From Onychostoma macrolepis (Eukaryota > Chordata > Actinopteri > Cypriniformes > Cyprinidae): a DNA stretch of 64,000 nt. Location of the stretch: the NCBI RefSeq assembly GCF_012432095.1, contig NC_081158.1, positions 11,686,497 through 11,750,496 on the forward strand, read 5' to 3'. Shown here piece by piece: positions 34,598 through 45,304 of the stretch. The notes beneath the pieces are model-generated. The model saw only the letters and a list, made by a program, of their open reading frames with translations. It had not been told where the DNA came from and searched no databases. The stretch's first letter is position 1. Each line of letters opens with the position of its first letter. The translations under genes and the position numbers were made by a program.

Positions 34598-34807
34598 TCA
34601 CATGGATTATTTTACCAATCTCCTTGCTACGTTTCTGGACCTTGATCGTGTAAGGACCCTTGCTGTCTAAGGAGGGTCTGAGAGCTCTCAGATTCCATCA
34701 AAAATATCTTAATTTGTGTTCCGAAGATGAACGGAGGTCTTACAGGTTTGGAACGACACAAGGGTGAGTAATTAATGACAGATTTTTATTTTGGGTGAAC
34801 AAACCCT
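34598..34807. mobile_element. Single arm of a TTAA-type foldback element
   Basis: Same family as 42347-43740: 'tcacatggattattttacca', 'gagagctctcagattccatc', 'gggtgagtaattaatgacag', ending before TTAA at 34808-34811. Confidence 0.75.
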
Positions 34808-34951
34808 TTAATGGTCATAAGTGTTGGAGGACACATTGCACAAACATTGTGAATAGAGCTAAAGATAAACTAATCATGATTAACAATTAACTGTACTACT
34901 TTTTATCTGAAGCAATATAGATAAAAGTACAAAGACAGTAAATCAGGACAC

Positions 34952-34959
34952 TATAAAAA
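34952..34959 (+). promoter_or_regulatory. TATA box of the C1q-domain gene
   Basis: TATAAAAA lies 43 bases before the ATG at 35002, implying a very short 5' UTR with a start near 34980. The adjacent sequence agagcatgaggggctgtggg is GC-richer than its surroundings. Confidence 0.6.
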
Positions 34960-35001
34960 GAGCATGAGGGGCTGTGGGGATGACAGAACAAGAGCTAAAG
35001 A

Positions 35002-37924
35002 ATGAAGTGTTTGGTATGTACACTGCTGCTGTTGGAAAGCTTTGTGCTTGCTGTACAGCAGCAGGTAGATGGAGGACTCACTGAAAATGAGATCAGCCAA
35101 CAGCTCAGCAATGAGGACAGAAGACCGAATCTGATAGCTGAAGCTTCAACTGACAGCCAACAATACTGCCATGTGAGCTTCTCTGACATCCATGCAGCAC
35201 TGAGAGAACTGACCACCACCGTTACAGAGCAGAAAGCCAACATAAGAGCCTTAGAGACGCAACTGAGGGAACAACAGACATTTATCCTGGAAGAACTAAA
35301 CAAAAAAAATGATGGTACCTCATTAAAACATTCACAGTTTTTTCAATGATTCTCAAAGTAAAACAACAATGTGATGCACTGTATAGTGTAAATGTTAGTG
35401 TAAAATTGAATGTGAACTGTAATATCTATCTGTTACAATTAGCCTTAGAGACGCAACTGAGGGAACAACAGACATTCATCCTGGAAGAGCTGAACAAGAG
35501 AAATGATGGTACCTCACCAAAACATTCACTCTTTTGTCATTGATCCTCAGAGTAAAACACCAGTGCAGTACACTGTATAGTGTAAATCTTAGTGTAAAAT
35601 TGAATGTGAACTGTGTTATCTATTATAATAAGCAGTGTAAATATCATTTAAAACTATTTTCATTCCTTCACAGAAATGTCAAATCTTACTCAGAGTCAAG
35701 TGGAGGAGTTGAGAAAGGAAAATAGAGGTGAAACTGTCACGCTGGTTTTTGTTGTTCTTGTGTTCATGTCTTTTATTTTGTACTTAATTCATACTGTTTG
35801 TGTCATGTTCTCATTGGTTGGTTTAGTCATGTGTTCTCCTATTTGCCTTGTTTTGCTTGTTTGTTACTATAGTTACCCTAGTGTGTTGCCATGGTCATTG
35901 ATTAGCTCCTCCCCCTCATTTCCTCCTAACCTTTTTTAGTCTTGTGTATTGTAGAGGCTGACATTTTTTCGGGAATCCCGCAGGATGGGAAACAAAATCG
36001 CTACGAATCACGTGATTGGGACGGGACAGGAAAAAATGTCAGCGGGAGTGGGCGGGACCGGGAATAGTAATGACACCCAACTTTATACACAAATATACCT
36101 TTTATAAATAAACTATAAAGTGTATATTTTAATTCTGAACTCAATTCTAGTTGCACCGCCTCTTTATGCTCTCCTCCTGTTTGCTTTGGTGTGACTGGTT
36201 AAGTGAATGACGGACAGATTGTTAACGACTGTTCTATGTGGTAATAGAGTACATCGCGCATGACATCCAAACGCTCACCTATCATTCATCAACCTCAAAT
36301 ATGTCTTTTCATCCGAAAGATGTATGTAGTAGCAACTTTACATGGCCGCTCAATATGATGTTAACCTAGAGAAATGTGCGCTACTGAAGTGTTTGTGTGG
36401 AAGCTGTAGAGTGGAATCTGAATAGCGCGCTCGCTGCAGAACAGCCGCTGCTGCGCTCACTTACTCTTAAAATCTCCGTAATTTTTGGTCATACAGATAA
36501 AAGTAGCCTAATATATCTTTCGAATCTGTAAAGACTCTACGTTTATTTGTGTGCACTCAGAATAACAACGATGTGCTTCTGTAAAGTAACTAAAGCAAAC
36601 AGGATGCGCTTTCTGCCGTCTAGGTCTCTGTGAACTTGAGCGAGAAACTTCGAAACTCCGTCTATAAAAAATATATCTATAGAGAGTGAAATGTCTACTT
36701 TCAAATGAAAAAAATAAATAAATTCAAATAGAAAACGTGTGTGTTAGCATGGATGATTTGCATTGAAATTTAATGTGTGTGCAATGCACACTGTGCATTG
36801 TTTAAGCTGGCTTTCAGTTCAATATAATAACAAAAAACTACATTTTGGAGTTTTATTGAACTAAGGTGGGCACGCTGTGATCTGTGCTGTTTACTGTACA
36901 AAAAACAACAACACGGGAGTGGGAGGGAATGGGAGTGATTCTTCTGGGACTGGAACGGGACGGGATTTTATTTTGTGGGAGTGGGACGGGAAAGGTTTGA
37001 AAATCCACTCCCATGTCACCATCTAGTGTATTGTCAGTCCTCTTGTCAGCCATGTTACAAAGTCGTGTATACAGTCAGCCCTGTACTGCTGTTTGGTGAG
37101 TTCATAGTCAAGTCAAGTTTATATAGTTTGTATTGTTTATGTTCACGTTTCGGATTTATTAAATAAACTGCACTTGGGTTCATTAAGCTCACCTACAGTG
37201 AACTATGTTACAGAAAGTGTTTGAATGATGTTAAATTTGTTTACATTCTCAGTGTGAAACAGTAATTCATTAGAATATTGTTTATGTTTTGCAATAACAG
37301 ACAGAGAGATAGCGTTTTCAGCTTCACTATTGCAATCTGGAAACGGTGGAAATGTCGGTCCTTTTACTACTGAAATCACACTAACCTACAAGAACGTCTT
37401 CACAAACATAGGGAACGCCTACAACCCAATTACAGGTATTTATCAACGAAATTGAGCCATAAATCACATAGTAATGACAATCCTTCTGCAGTTGTGTAAT
37501 GTGAATAAGAGAATAAAATGATCTGCCATGTTTCAAAACTATTACACTGTGATTGGTAATTACGCAATCATATAGGTAACAGCTGATTCTCTGCTTTCTC
37601 TTCTTATTTGCTTTAGGTGTTTTCACAGCACCACTGAAAGGAGCGTACATGTTCAGAATCTCTGTCTATGGTAATACTGCTCTATCAAATCCATCAACTA
37701 TTTACCTTATGAAGAATGAAGAGCATGTGGTTATAGCACATGGAGATCAGTCTCAGGGTGTATTAAACTCCTCGAATGGAGCTGTGTTGATCCTGGAGGT
37801 TGGAGATGTCGTCTATGTGAGACTTTGGTCTGGCAGGAGAATATACGATGATGGCGAAAACCACAGCACATTCAGCGGTTACCTGCTGTTTCCCTTAAGA
37901 GAACAGGAGCTTTGCAAAATGTGA
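35002..37924 (+). CDS. Secreted coiled-coil protein with a C-terminal C1q domain
   Basis: Five exons in consistent phase 1: 35002-35314, 35443-35508, 35674-35727, 37301-37435 and 37617-37924 (TGA), 291 residues. Order: signal peptide MKCLVCTLLLLESFVLA; a heptad-like coiled coil (AALRELTTTVTEQKANIRAL); a 22-residue block ALETQLREQQTFILEELN repeated by exon 2; EMSNLTQSQVEELRKENR; then the C1q domain (REIAFSASLLQSG, TEITLTYKNVFTNIGNAYNP, GVFTAPLKGAYMFRISVYG, FSGYLLFPL). There is no collagen stretch, so it resembles fish C1q-like/cerebellin-type proteins that trimerise through the head. N-glycosylation sequons: NLT, NSS and NHS. The coding frame is intact although intron 3 holds a solo LTR seven bases past the donor. 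The exact orthologue cannot be named. Confidence 0.92.
35246..35637 (+). repeat. Tandem exon-plus-intron duplication in the C1q-domain gene
   Basis: About 195 bp from 'gccttagagacgcaactgag' through the following intron ('gtacctcattaaaacattc', 'actgtatagtgtaaatgtta', 'gtaaaattgaatgtgaactg') is repeated at 35443-35637. Exonic parts differ at very few positions, intronic parts at more. The second copy became an independent 66-bp in-frame exon. Confidence 0.93.
35735..37212 (+). mobile_element. Solo LTR in C1q gene intron 3, split by a hAT element
   Basis: Begins TGTCACGCTGGTTTTTG and ends TGAACTATGTTACA; about 400 bp remain when the nested hAT is removed. The flanks are GAAAC (35730-35734) and GAAAG (37213-37217), a near-perfect 5-bp duplication. 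It contains 'ttattaaataaactgc', a plausible polyadenylation signal. No internal retroelement sequence remains, as expected after LTR-LTR recombination. Confidence 0.75.
35952..37025. mobile_element. hAT-type MITE inside the solo LTR
   Basis: The ends tagaggctgacat and atgtcaccatcta are imperfect inverted repeats; 'gggagtgggcgggaccggga'-type GC motifs lie near both ends. The perfect 8-bp duplication GTGTATTG lies at 35944-35951 and 37026-37033. It is younger than the LTR it splits. Confidence 0.88.
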
Positions 37925-38487
37925 TTTCAATTATTCTGAACCTTTGGCGAAAATTTAAGACGAAAATCATTAATGAGAAGTAATGTGTTTGAAATTTGCA
38001 ACAGATTACTGTGTAAACATCAGTGTAATACATTATACTCAAGTTCTGAGCTGTGTATACATGTAATTTTGTCTAAAGAGTTAAGTTTGCCTTAATCTTT
38101 TCACATATAAGAGGTCTTTGTACCATTAAAGCATTCTGAAAGTTTCATAGCTTACAACATATTTCTCATAAAAATAAATATTGGTAACACTTTACAATAC
38201 GTGTGCACTAATAAGCATTAATTCATGCTTAACTAATGCACAGATAATACTGAAATAATTATCTAAGCTATTCATTAATGATTGCCACATTAGCAACTAA
38301 TAAAGAGTCTCCCAGATGGAAAAGACGTAGTATTAAATGTATTAAAAATATATTTGAAATTCAAGTAGTATGTTTATAATACATTTGTATTCCCAACATG
38401 CTTATCTGATGAGCATTAAAAATATACTGAATTGCATTTTAATATATTTCTAAAAAGTATACTAGAAATACTTTTGTAATAAACACA
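37925..38487. other. C1q gene 3' flank
   Basis: Holds likely poly(A) signals (attaaa near 38126, aataaa near 38174) and then AT-rich sequence with phrases of a dispersed repeat ('ttggtaacactttacaatac'). Confidence 0.45.
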
Positions 38488-38660
38488 GGTGCATCTCAAT
38501 AAATTAGAAAGTCGTGGAAAAGTTCATTTATTTCAGTAATTCAACTCAAATTGTGAAACTCGTGTATTAAATAAATTCAATGCACACAGACTGAAGTAGT
38601 TTAAGTCTTTGGTTCTTTTAATTGTGATGATTTTGGCTCACATTTAACAAAAACCCGCCA
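38488..38660. mobile_element. Mariner/Tc1-like terminal fragment
   Basis: Starts caggtgcatctcaataaatt and continues with the sequence shared with 32190-32250, then 'tttggctcacatttaacaaa'. One end only; no transposase. Confidence 0.6.
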
Positions 38661-41600
38661 ATTCACTATTCACAATTCACCATTGTATAATGTTACCGAC
38701 TGTATAATGTGTATAATATAACCTAGGAGCCAGTCCCTCCAGAAACAGTCTGTTCTGTTCTCCAGTGTCCGTCTGTTGGTGCCAACTGGAGACAGCTGTG
38801 GAATAAAGAGCTCAGCTAAAATTCCTCGAACATTAGCACTTCTCTAAAGAGATTGGGATGCTTTTCAACATGTTCCAGAAGCTGCAAACACTCCAAAAAA
38901 AAAAAAAAAAAAAAAAAAGGATTTAACAATGAACAAGCTATGCTCAAAGTTTTTCAGTTTAAGGGGTCTTCAACGTGTTGGACACACCTCTCTAGTAGAA
39001 ACTATATCAGGCAAGCATGATAAAAATGAAGAGAGATTTTTGTTACAAAATTATTTCCAAAAATATCATATTAAATAATATTATATCACAGCTATGTAAG
39101 GCTGGGTAAAAAATATTGATTTCTTGATTCTAATTTTTATGAGCTGATATCCACTTTTAAATCCCAAGAATCAATCTTTTAGTCTTTGCTATTTTCAGAT
39201 GATTAATGAACAGAACCTTATACAGCGCCTACCATCTAATAAATACCAATAATCTTTGTAATAATTGAGGTTAGTCATTTTTGATGTAAAACAAAGTCTC
39301 AGATTTCAAACATGAAGATAAATAATATAAAAACGTGTATATATTTATGTGGATGAGGAAAAAGTGGAGAATGGATTGACAATGGGCAGGTTGAGTGTGG
39401 ATATCTAAATCAGAGAAATTCAAAGGTGCACGGGGGTGGAGAGTGGAGGTGATATTACAGCTGATCTGCACATCTGTACAGGGCAACAACTGTATCAGCT
39501 GCTTAAATCAGAAATAAAACAAGAATGTACACTTCCAATGGCACAAAATGCCTTTGATATAAGCATTAGTAATTTTTAAAAGGATTGCAAAAATCTCACC
39601 GCCTTCATCTTCTCTCTGAACTCGTAGTCTACTATCTCTTCAATGTCTGGTGCAGGAGGCTTAAGGTTGCACACTTGAAGGAATGGTGTCTCAGAAAAGA
39701 AGTGTGGCTCGACACCACCATGGATGAGTTAGACGGCAATCATTCGTCCAACCTGCTTGTACATACCATTGTACAAAGTTGCAACACAAACAGACAAACG
39801 TATGTAAATATATATACGCAACGGGTCTCGAACCCGGGTCTCCGGTGTTACAAGGAGGCTAAAGACTGATCAGGGGAGTGAGGTTTACCTGCACAGCACC
39901 TACTCGCTAAAAACTCAGATAACTCAGTTTTTAACAGTTTTGAAAAATCATGTTTTTTCATTGTGCATTCCAATTAATCTCAATCAAACTGCAGTTGGGT
40001 TATTTTGATTAAGTAAAAAACTACATAAAATAAAGCTAACTAACAATAAAACAATAAAAAACATAACATAATAAAAAAACATTTTAAAAATCTCTTTTTG
40101 CAAATAAACTCTTCATATACACAGTTCATTATATGAAATTATTGTTATTATCATTATTTAATAACTCTGCTTTTTTCTGTTCAAGACCACATTGTTTGGA
40201 CCGAGGAGACCAACTCTTCTAGCTGCACAGAATTGAAAAATAAAATAAAATAAATTGTTGTAATTGTACAATCTTCAGGTGTTTAGGATTTGAATAATTT
40301 TCAAATCATTGCATTCTTTTTTATTTACACTTTACACATCTAAACTTTTTTTATGTGTATTTTTTGTTTTGGAAACAGTGTTGTAAATATGAGTGTATAA
40401 TTAGTATGAAATGTACTGACAATTCACTTTTCTTTGAAACAGTGTTTAAACAATAGATCAAGAACTGTTAGTGTACACCTGACCCAGGACATTTATTGGA
40501 TGTTATTCCTTGTTAGTAAAAGCATAACAAGGCCCAAAACATGGAGAAAATATCTGTAAATAAAGTCTGTGACACACTAGTTAGTGAAATTGGCTCCCAA
40601 TTAATTTATTTTGAGTTTTGAAATGTGAACAACTGTTGTATTAGTTTCTTCTCACTGTGTAGCACTGTTTTAAGCTTGGTGAATATTATGTAAGCACAGT
40701 AAGTAGAAAGTTATGTCAAATTTACTCTAATGTCCTGTTTTATTTGTACTTTGTTTACAGTGAAGTAGTGACTGCTGTGTTAGCAATAACATTAGATGAT
40801 GAGGTGGTATTTTATTCATTACAGTAGCTGATATGTTTAAATAAGTACTTTCAGATATTTGTTGTCTAAGAGTTATTTAAATTTGACAGAAAAAAGATAG
40901 CAGCATGAGTGAATAACATTTAATCATGTAGAAGAGAAAATGCTTGAAATTCTAGATGTATACTACTTGTTCTAGTATACAATTCTAGATGTATACTAAT
41001 TGTGTGTGTGTGTGTGTGTAAATACATACAAAAAAAATATATATATATATATATATACATATTCCCACATTTGCTCTGTCGAGTTCTTTTTTTTTTTAGA
41101 TTGTTTGTTCATTTATTCATTAATTCATTCATACAGTATAGGATAGCGTCACTGGAAAATACGCCTAGTTGGTACAACAGAGCATTTTCTTGAAAAGGAA
41201 TGTAGGGCAGAATTTACGTATAAATACATGGACCATTTTTATGATGTAGGCCGAAAATGAGTTTTCCCCTCTTTGAAAGACCAGCAGCCGCCACTGATTG
41301 GTACACTCCAATGGAAAATACCAGTACTGCCCAGTGGATGGCCCTTTAAGACTCACAATCTGTATTAAGACATCCAGTATTGGAATAATTCAGCATATTG
41401 ATCAGTATATGGATTACATTCTTGAACATACATCATATTTTAAGTAAAATAATACAATACTGAGTAAATATCATACTATAAAGGAAAAATAACACAATAT
41501 TATCTGTAAGTGTTTGGCTTTCATTACATTTCCCTCCTTTATATTCCCATGTTCACACTTAATGGGATCCCAGTTATTACTCCACGCACTCATATTTTAT

Positions 41601-42280
41601 TACCTATTTGATTGCAACATAGAATCATTGCTTACATACTATTTTCATTATCACTTTATTCCTCTGCTCTTCACTATTACATATTGCCATGAATGCTCCA
41701 TCTTGAAGTACTTTTGCACATTTGATCTCATCTGCTTGTTTCAACTCATTTGCTAATGCAATTACACTTTCTACACCATACCCCTCTTTAAATCACACTA
41801 TAATTTTTGATTCCTCCCCTTTTCAATTTATTGAATCACCAGCACTGATTACCAAGCCGTCTTCTTTATATTTTTTCCCTCTTTGGTAGTTTTCCTTAGA
41901 CTTACTTACATTTACACGTAAATTGAGCAAACATATTTTATTCATTTGATCACAAGATGTGAAAGATCCCAAGCATTTACCCTCCCCTTGATAAAATGGT
42001 GACACAAGTGGACAAAAGAGACAGTGATACAGGAACAGTCTATTTGTGATCCGATCAACCAAAACACATTTTAAACCCAGGTGTAAACCAAGCCCAAATC
42101 CACTGCTCAGCTTCTGTGAACCTCAAGATTGTCTTGTTTCTGCAAGTCTTTCCACAGTGATGGCACAGCAAAATCTTGTCTCTGGTGTTATTACATGACT
42201 CGTGTCACACTGATAGCATAAAAATACTGTTGTCTCATATGTGAAAAATCATGTGGTATTTAAGGGCTGCTTTATTTTTG
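38661..42280. other. Gene-poor repeat-bearing spacer
   Basis: No exon is supported. Contents: an A-run (38898-38919), a tRNA-like SINE piece on the reverse strand near 39825-39880 with B-box complement 'ggtctcgaaccc', GT/TA microsatellites (40999-41057), and a block at 41145-41350 resembling a dispersed repeat. The remainder is AT-rich. Confidence 0.45.
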
Positions 42281-42342
42281 AAACTCTTTCCACAGTGTAA
42301 AATATAAACTGCTTCTCTCCAGCGTGACGGTTTATGTGCCTG
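42281..42342 (-). pseudogene. Distal finger remnant of zinc-finger gene 2
   Basis: On the reverse strand this reads RHINRHAGEKQFI followed by eroded finger text (actgtggaaagagtttc). It is the part of the finger exon cut away by the TTAA element; joining across one TTAA keeps the finger frame with the sequence at 43745 onward. Confidence 0.8.
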
Positions 42343-42346
42343 TTAA

Positions 42347-43740
42347 AGTGTTAGTTCACCCCAAAATGAAAACTCTGTCATCAATTACTCCATATCAAGT
42401 CTTTTCAAACCCGCAAGACCTTCGTTCATCTTCGGAACACAAATTAAGATGTTTTTGATGAAATCGGAGAGCTATCTGATCCTCCATAGACAGCAACACA
42501 ACTGAAATGTTCCCAGGTACAGAAACGTAGTAAATACATCAGTAAAGCTGTCCATGTGACATTAGTGGCTCAACATCAGTTTTGCGATGCTACTAGAATA
42601 CCTTCTTTTTTTTTGCGCAAAGAAAAGAAAATAACAATTTACTCAACCATTCTTCTCCCCTGAGTTACGTCTTAAGCCATTTTGGAGAATATCCAAGAAC
42701 ATATTTGATGATTTGGTCATTCTCATTGATGAATGTGTTGGTTAGCATGCTAACACTCAGTTTGTATTTGCTTTCTAGAAGGAATCTTTTATATTGGTAA
42801 CTCTTCTTACTACTAATAATCACACTGTCTGAATCTGGGAAGCATTCCTAAGATAAGATTTCTACTACTGATCCTACCATGGTCAGTTTGGAATTCCTCA
42901 CTCAAGGACTGAAGTGTTTTTGGGAGCACATGGTGGAGATTGTTTGGTGAACCATGGGATGCACACTGAACTTTGTCATCATCATCATCATCATAATCAT
43001 CGTCGTCTTTAACATCATCCATCTCATCTACAACGTGATCAACGATAAGTACTACAGACATTCATTAAAAGACATTCGTGTTCATCATTGGACAATGCTC
43101 AGGTTTATCTTTCATCCATAATTTCACTCCTGGTGCTGTTTGTTTGCTTGTAAGCTCAAATACTTATATTTCATAAGTTACTGAGACTACTGATTTCCTC
43201 GTTTTTTTTCTGCTGTTATTTGTTTATGCCAACTTCTACCTTACAATAATAATTTGTTAAATCTCATCTGTGTGTTTATTTGGACATTGTGTTAACGCTA
43301 TGTTCCTTATTTAAGGTGCATATATTAAGAAGGGTTGGTGGGCCCCTCCCTCAAAATATTTTGTAGCGGCTCTTTCTTGAAAAGAGAAGGTGAGCAGTTG
43401 TGATACTCTCTAAAATGGTGGACGACGGAACTCAGGGGAGAAGAATGTTCGAGTAAATTGTTATTTTTGGTTTTCTTTGCGCAAAAAATTCTCGTAGCGT
43501 CGCAAAACTGAAGTTGAGCCACTGATGTCACATGGACTGTTTTACCGATGTATTTACTACGTTTCTGGACCTGGGAACATTTCAGTTGTGTTGCTATCTA
43601 TGGAGGGTCAGACAGCTCTCCGATTTCATCAAAAACATCTTAATTTGTGTTCCGAAGATGAACGAAGGTCTTACGGGTTTGGAACGACATGAGGGTGAGT
43701 AATTAATGACAGAATTGTCATTTTGGGGTGAACTAACCCT
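42347..43740. mobile_element. 1.4-kb TTAA-flanked foldback element
   Basis: Both ends carry the same sequence in inverted orientation over roughly 330 bp: left 'agtgttagttcaccccaaaa', right 'ttttggggtgaactaaccct', with matching interior blocks (tgtcacatggac; gaagatgaacgaaggtctta). It is flanked by TTAA at 42343-42346 and 43741-43744, the target used by piggyBac-type elements. The middle (42680-43345) is unique AT-rich sequence with a GAT-type microsatellite and no transposase. It interrupts zinc-finger gene 2. Single arms lie at 16120, 34598 and elsewhere. Confidence 0.9.
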
Positions 43741-43744
43741 TTAA

Positions 43745-43942
43745 GGGTATCTTTTCGGTTGGAGCATTTTCCACATTGTTGGCAGGTGAAAGGCATCTCT
43801 CCTGTGTGAATTATTTTGTGCTCTTCAAAGCGTCATTTATGATTAAATCTCTTTCCGCACTGAGGGCATCTGTAGGGTTGCTTTCCAGTGTGAATCCTCA
43901 TGTGGTGTTCAAAGTGTTGTTTTTGACAAACTCTTTCCACAC
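43745..43942 (-). pseudogene. Frameshifted fingers downstream of gene 2 stop
   Basis: Reverse-strand text continues as finger sequence in other frames: SFTCSECGKSLSKTT, then after a shift HMRIHTGKQPYRCPQCGKRF with an in-frame stop, and ITHTGEM-like linker then FTCQQCGKCSNRKDTL up to the TTAA element. About three former fingers are decaying beyond the present stop codon. Confidence 0.8.
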
Positions 43943-44619
43943 TCAGAGCATGTAAAGCTGCTCTCCATTGTGAATTCTCATGTGTCTGTTAAAGCCTTCT
44001 TTTAGAGTAAAACTTATTCCACACTGCTGGCAGGTAAAAAGGCTCTCTCCAGTGTGAACAGTCATATGGGAGTTAAGGCTTTCTTTCCGTTTGAAACTTC
44101 TTCCACATTGTTGGCAGGTGTAAGGCTTTTCTCCAGTGTGAACACTGATGTGCCTGTCAAGGTGTCCTTTTTGGTTGAAACTTCTTCCACATTGTTGGCA
44201 GGTGAAAAGGCTCTCTCCAGTGTGAACGGTCATATGGAAGTTAAGGCTTTCTTTCCGTTTGAAACTTCTTCCACATTGTTGGCAGGTGTAAGGCTTTTCT
44301 CCAGTGTGAACACTGATGTGTCTGTCAAGGTGTCCTTTTTGGTTGAAACTTCTTCCACATTGTTGGCAGGTGAAAGGCTTCTCTCCTGTGTGAATTCTTA
44401 TGTGGTCTTCAAAGCGTCGTTTATGATTAAACCTCTTTTCGCACCGAGGGCATGTGTACAGTTTCTTTCTATGAGTTCTCATATGGACTTCAAGGTTTTC
44501 ATGTTGATCAAAATTCTTTCCACACTGAGAGCAGGTGTCAGGCCTCTCTCCAGTATGAACTCTCATGTTCTCTTCCATTTCATTCAGTACTTCACTCTCC
44601 TCTTTCAGTGCCATCAGGT
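43943..44619 (-). CDS. C2H2 zinc-finger protein 2 (finger exon, seven fingers)
   Basis: The finger exon begins at an acceptor (tatccttag|acctgatggc) at 44619 and opens with LMALKEESEVLNEMEE, the usual leader of this family, then seven fingers separated by TGEKP(F/Y) or TGESLF linkers. Fingers 3-4 and 5-6 are near-identical pairs (FTCQQCGRSFNQKGHLDRH, then YTCQQCGRSFKRKESLN), showing a recent two-finger duplication. The frame ends at 43943 after a small indel in the next linker (GEQLYML), and eroded fingers follow. No VFIKEESE-type first exon was found between 44620 and 51500; it may use the exon at 57254 or be an inactive duplicate. Confidence 0.8.
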
Positions 44620-44830
44620 CTAAGGATAAAAAAGACAAATGAATGTTAACCCCAGTTTAATAACACAACAACAACTGACATTAAAACATTCAAACATGTA
44701 AAGTGTCAAAACTAACATACTACATCCTTTATCCACTAAGCAACTGCAAGAGGTGTTGCATGTAATCTAAGAAACCTTTCCCAGTTTTTTGCAGTGGATT
44801 GCCAAACATTGCATTCTTTTATTTCACTTT

Positions 44831-44976
44831 CCCTGCTGAAAAAAACACACACAGCTAAAACCAACCTAAGCTGGTTAGCAGGCTGGTTTTAGAAGGGTTT
44901 TGGCCACTTCCTTAGCTGATCAGGCTGGGAGACCAGCTGGAACGACCAGCTAAACTAGCTGTTTCTATCAGCAGGG
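44831..44976. mobile_element. 146-bp inverted-repeat MITE
   Basis: The ends ccctgctgaaaaaaac and gtttctatcagcaggg are mirrored; interior 'agctggttagcaggctggtt' repeats related motifs. The target duplication is not certain. Confidence 0.7.
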
Positions 44977-45094
44977 TTGACTTCTCTTTTGTTTGAGCAT
45001 AAGAAACAGTAGTTATGAGACAGTTGTTGTCAGATTTTATTGGTGACTTAAAATATGTCAACATGTACACATTCCTCCAGACAACAGTCTACAG

Positions 45095-45283
45095 CAGTGA
45101 TACTCAAATCTGGCCCGCGAGATCCACTTTCCTGCAGAGTTTAGCTCCAACCCTAATCAAACACACCTCAGCTAATCAATGTCTTCAGGATCATTAGAAA
45201 AGCACAGGTAGGTGAGTTTGATCAGGGTTGGAGCTAAACTCTGCAGGAAAGTGGATCTCGCGGGCCAGATTTGAGTATCACTG
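45095..45283. mobile_element. 189-bp palindromic hAT MITE
   Basis: Near-perfect foldback of about 77-bp arms: starts cagtgatactcaaatctggc and ends with its complement. The perfect 8-bp duplication GTCTACAG lies at 45087-45094 and 45284-45291. Same architecture as 15829-16013 but a different sequence family. Confidence 0.95.
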
Positions 45284-45304
45284 GTCTACAGTATAGATGT
45301 TGAC

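Noticed and set aside
44054..44623. 189-codon + strand ORF opposite zinc-finger gene 2
   Set aside because: Same antisense effect of a periodic finger exon.
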